Shown here: positions 61,936 through 64,000 of the stretch, piece by piece
Layout of the letters: each line of letters opens with the position of its first letter
Position numbering within the stretch: the first letter of the stretch is position 1
Position numbers and translations under genes: made by a program
NCBI GenBank assembly: GCA_004558035.1
Contig: SFEJ01000001.1
Coordinates: forward strand, 1-64,000
Source of the DNA: Opitutia bacterium
Lineage (GTDB): Bacteria > Verrucomicrobiota > Verrucomicrobiae > Opitutales > UBA953
DNA: 64,000 nucleotides
Direction of reading: 5' to 3'
Notes under the pieces: model-generated
The model's input: only the letters and a program-made list of their open reading frames with translations
Databases searched by the model: none
Told to the model about the DNA's origin: nothing

Positions 61936-64000
61936 ATGGCCGCCGCACTTTCCAGCAAGAACTCCTCCGGGCGCAAGGCTCCGTTGGAATACACACGTAA
62001 CTTCGGCATTGCCGCTCACATCGACGCGGGCAAGACCACGACCTCCGAGCGCATCCTCTTTTACGCGGGCGTCATCCACAAGACGGGCGAAGTCCATGAA
62101 GGCGCCGCCACGACGGACTGGATGGAGCAGGAACAGGAGCGCGGCATCACGATTACGTCCGCCGCGGTTTCCTGCGGATGGACGGTCGCGGACGGTCCGT
62201 TCGCGAAGATTCCGCATCGTCTGAACGTCATCGACACGCCCGGTCACGTGGACTTCACGGCGGAAGTGGAGCGTTCGCTCCGCGTGCTCGACGGCGCGGT
62301 CGCGGTTTTCTGCGCGGTCGCCGGCGTGCAGCCGCAGTCGGAGACGGTGTGGCGCCAGATGAACAAATACAGCGTTCCCCGCATCGCGTACATCAACAAG
62401 ATGGACCGCACGGGCGCGGACTTCTTCAACGCGGTTCACGGCATCCGCGAAAAGCTCCGCGGGAACGCGCATCCGCTTTACATTCCGATCGGCGCGGGCG
62501 AAACGTTCACGGGTCTCGTGGACCTCGTCAAGGGCTGCGCCTACGTTTACGACGAAAGCGATCCGAAGGGCATGAAATACGCCAAGACGGACGTTCCCGC
62601 CGACATCAAGGCCGACTACGAAAAATATCGTGAAGAACTGATCGAAGCCGTTTCGGACTTCGACGACACGATCGCCGAAAAATACCTCGGCGGCGAGGAA
62701 GTCACGGCGGACGAGCTCCGCGTGGCGATCCGCAAGGCGACGCTTTCCCTGAACTTCGTCGGCGTCATTCCGGGTTCCTCGTTCAAGAACAAAGGCGTTC
62801 AGATGGTGCTCGACGCGGTCGTCGACTACCTGCCGTCCCCGCTCGACCTGCCGCCGATGAAGGCGTTCAAGGACGACGGCGAGACCGAAATCGGCGTGGA
62901 GCCGGACGACAACGCGAAGCCGGTCGGCCTCTGCTTCAAGCTCTGGTCCGACCCGTACGTCGGCCAGCTCGTGTTCTTCCGTCTTTATCGCGGCACGCTC
63001 AAGAAGGGCGACGCGCTCTACAATCCGCGCACGCGCAAGACTGAACGCGTCTCCCGCCTCATGATCATGAAGGCGATGGACCGCGAAGAAATCGACACGG
63101 CTTACTCCGGAGACATCTGCGCGCTCATCGGTCCGAAGGAAATCGTGACCGGCGACACGCTCTGCACGCGCGAAGAAGACATCATCCTCGAACCGCCGTC
63201 CTTCCCGGAACCGGTCATCTCCATGGCGATCGAACCCGCCACGAAGGCCGACCAGGAAAAGCTTTCCATCGGTCTGCAGCGCCTCGCGCAGGAAGACCCG
63301 ACGTTCCGCGTTTCTTCCAACCAGGAAACGGGGCAGACGATTATTTCCGGCATGGGCGAGCTTCACCTCGACATCATCGTCGACCGTCTCCGCCGCGAAT
63401 TCAAGGTCGAGGCGAAATCCGGCCGTCCGCAGATTTCCTACCGCGAAACGATCACGGGCAACTCCCGCGGCGTCGGCAAGTTCGTCCGCCAGTCCGGCGG
63501 TCGCGGTCAGTACGGTCACGCGGAAATCGAGATCGAACCGAATCCGGGCAAGGGCATCGAAATCGTCAACGAAATCGTCGGCGGCGTCATCCCGAAGGAA
63601 TACATCAAGCCGACCATCGAAGGCATTCAGGAAGCCGCGAACAACGGCACGATCGCCGGTTATCCGGTCATCGACTTCAAGGCGCGCATCGTCTTCGGTT
63701 CGTTCCACGAAGTCGACTCCTCCGAAATGGCGTTCAAGATGGCGGGCATCTTCGCTCTTAAGGACGCGATGGCGAAGGCGTCTCCGATTCTGCTCGAACC
63801 GATCACGAAGGTCGAGGTCGTCACGCCCGAGGAATATCAGGGCGACATCATGGGCGACCTGAACCGCCGCCGCGGTCAGATTCAGAACATGGAGACGAAG
63901 AACGGCGTCTGCACGATCGACGCGATGGTTCCGCTGCAGACGATGTTCGGTTACGCGACGGACGTGCGTTCGCTCTCGAAGGGCCGCGCCTCCTACACGA
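61936..64000 (+). CDS. fusA: Elongation factor G, 3' end cut by window
   Basis: At least 688 residues, open at the window edge; perhaps 10-15 residues are missing. GTPase for ribosomal translocation. Marks: AHIDAGKTTTSERIL (P-loop), RGITITSAA, DTPGHVDFTAEVERSL (G3), NKMDRTGADF (G4), and domain IV/V pieces such as GGRGQYGHAEIE and DLNRRRGQIQ. Contains two copies of the iterated motif, near 62459 and 62591. Confidence 0.97.
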   Translation, partial: MAAALSSKNSSGRKAPLEYTRNFGIAAHIDAGKTTTSERILFYAGVIHKTGEVHEGAATTDWMEQEQERGITITSAAVSCGWTVADGPFAKIPHRLNVIDTPGHVDFTAEVERSLRVLDGAVAVFCAVAGVQPQSETVWRQMNKYSVPRIAYINKMDRTGADFFNAVHGIREKLRGNAHPLYIPIGAGETFTGLVDLVKGCAYVYDESDPKGMKYAKTDVPADIKADYEKYREELIEAVSDFDDTIAEKYLGGEEVTADELRVAIRKATLSLNFVGVIPGSSFKNKGVQMVLDAVVDYLPSPLDLPPMKAFKDDGETEIGVEPDDNAKPVGLCFKLWSDPYVGQLVFFRLYRGTLKKGDALYNPRTRKTERVSRLMIMKAMDREEIDTAYSGDICALIGPKEIVTGDTLCTREEDIILEPPSFPEPVISMAIEPATKADQEKLSIGLQRLAQEDPTFRVSSNQETGQTIISGMGELHLDIIVDRLRREFKVEAKSGRPQISYRETITGNSRGVGKFVRQSGGRGQYGHAEIEIEPNPGKGIEIVNEIVGGVIPKEYIKPTIEGIQEAANNGTIAGYPVIDFKARIVFGSFHEVDSSEMAFKMAGIFALKDAMAKASPILLEPITKVEVVTPEEYQGDIMGDLNRRRGQIQNMETKNGVCTIDAMVPLQTMFGYATDVRSLSKGRASYT

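Overview
The window is about 64 kb of GC-rich bacterial chromosome, densely packed with housekeeping genes on both strands. I infer a Gram-negative, non-proteobacterial organism, most likely of the Verrucomicrobiota/PVC group. The grounds are one PEP-CTERM protein, a DUF3472-type exported protein, an McsA/McsB arginine-kinase pair beside Gram-negative features (LspA, signal-peptide proteins), PPi-type phosphofructokinase, a lysine/alanine-rich TraR/DksA-like protein and many intergenic repeats. No 16S rRNA or other decisive marker is present, so the placement is an inference.

Layout. 1-92: 3' end of a 5S rRNA gene and its terminator. 143-2418 (minus): polar amino-acid ABC importer in which binding protein and permease are one polypeptide. 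2.7-7.8 kb (plus): cluster of poorly known genes (SPFH/GYF_2, membrane proteins, tandem zinc-ribbon paralogues). 7.8-12.4 kb: leuB, CPBP protease, an intergenic repeat element, PEP-CTERM protein, MscS channel. 12.4-15.3 kb (minus): mcsA-mcsB, then a polyprenyl synthase with a 30-residue coupled peptide; mraY is divergent. 16.6-18.1 kb: gene-free repeat mosaic. 18.1-23.6 kb (minus): mreB-mreC-mreD-mrdA-miaA cell-shape operon. 23.7-28.4 kb (plus): unknown gene, icd, aguB-like, ribD, protein kinase. 28.5-31 kb: recA and DUF3472 protein. 31-34.9 kb (minus): methyltransferase, TPR protein, DUF1015 protein. 35-43 kb (plus): RHH-like protein, tadA, holB-like gene, exported protein, acnA, tRNA-Phe, nucleoside deaminase, dtd, HigBA-like toxin-antitoxin. 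43-45 kb (minus): thioesterase, lspA, TraR-like protein. 45.3-49 kb (plus): rplY-pth-rpsF-ssb-rplI and ispH. 49.1-50.5 kb (minus): rpsP, trmD-rplS. 50.7-52.7 kb: PPi-PFK and a FecR-domain protein. 52.9-60.8 kb (minus): purB, yraN, ruvB, two DUF3857 proteins, a GYF_2 membrane protein. 61-64 kb (plus): rpsL-rpsG-fusA, the last cut by the window edge.

The most striking signal is not a gene. A non-palindromic 9-mer, GCGGGAACG (reverse complement CGTTCCCGC), recurs every few hundred bases on both strands, inside genes and between them. It commonly reads as Ala-Gly-Thr or Val-Pro-Ala in proteins, clusters in low-complexity linkers, is rare in recA and ribosomal-protein genes, and forms head-to-head pairs that serve as terminator stems. 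This pattern matches the DNA uptake sequences of Neisseriaceae and Pasteurellaceae, at higher density, or a HIP1-like iterated motif. I do not know of such a motif described for this kind of organism.

Other themes: promoters of the form TTGNNN-17-TANNNT whose -10 box often lies only about 10 nt from the start codon (apparently leaderless mRNAs); dispersed TTAAGCT/TTAACCT heptamer repeats; and ribosomal operons lacking expected members (rpsR, rimM).
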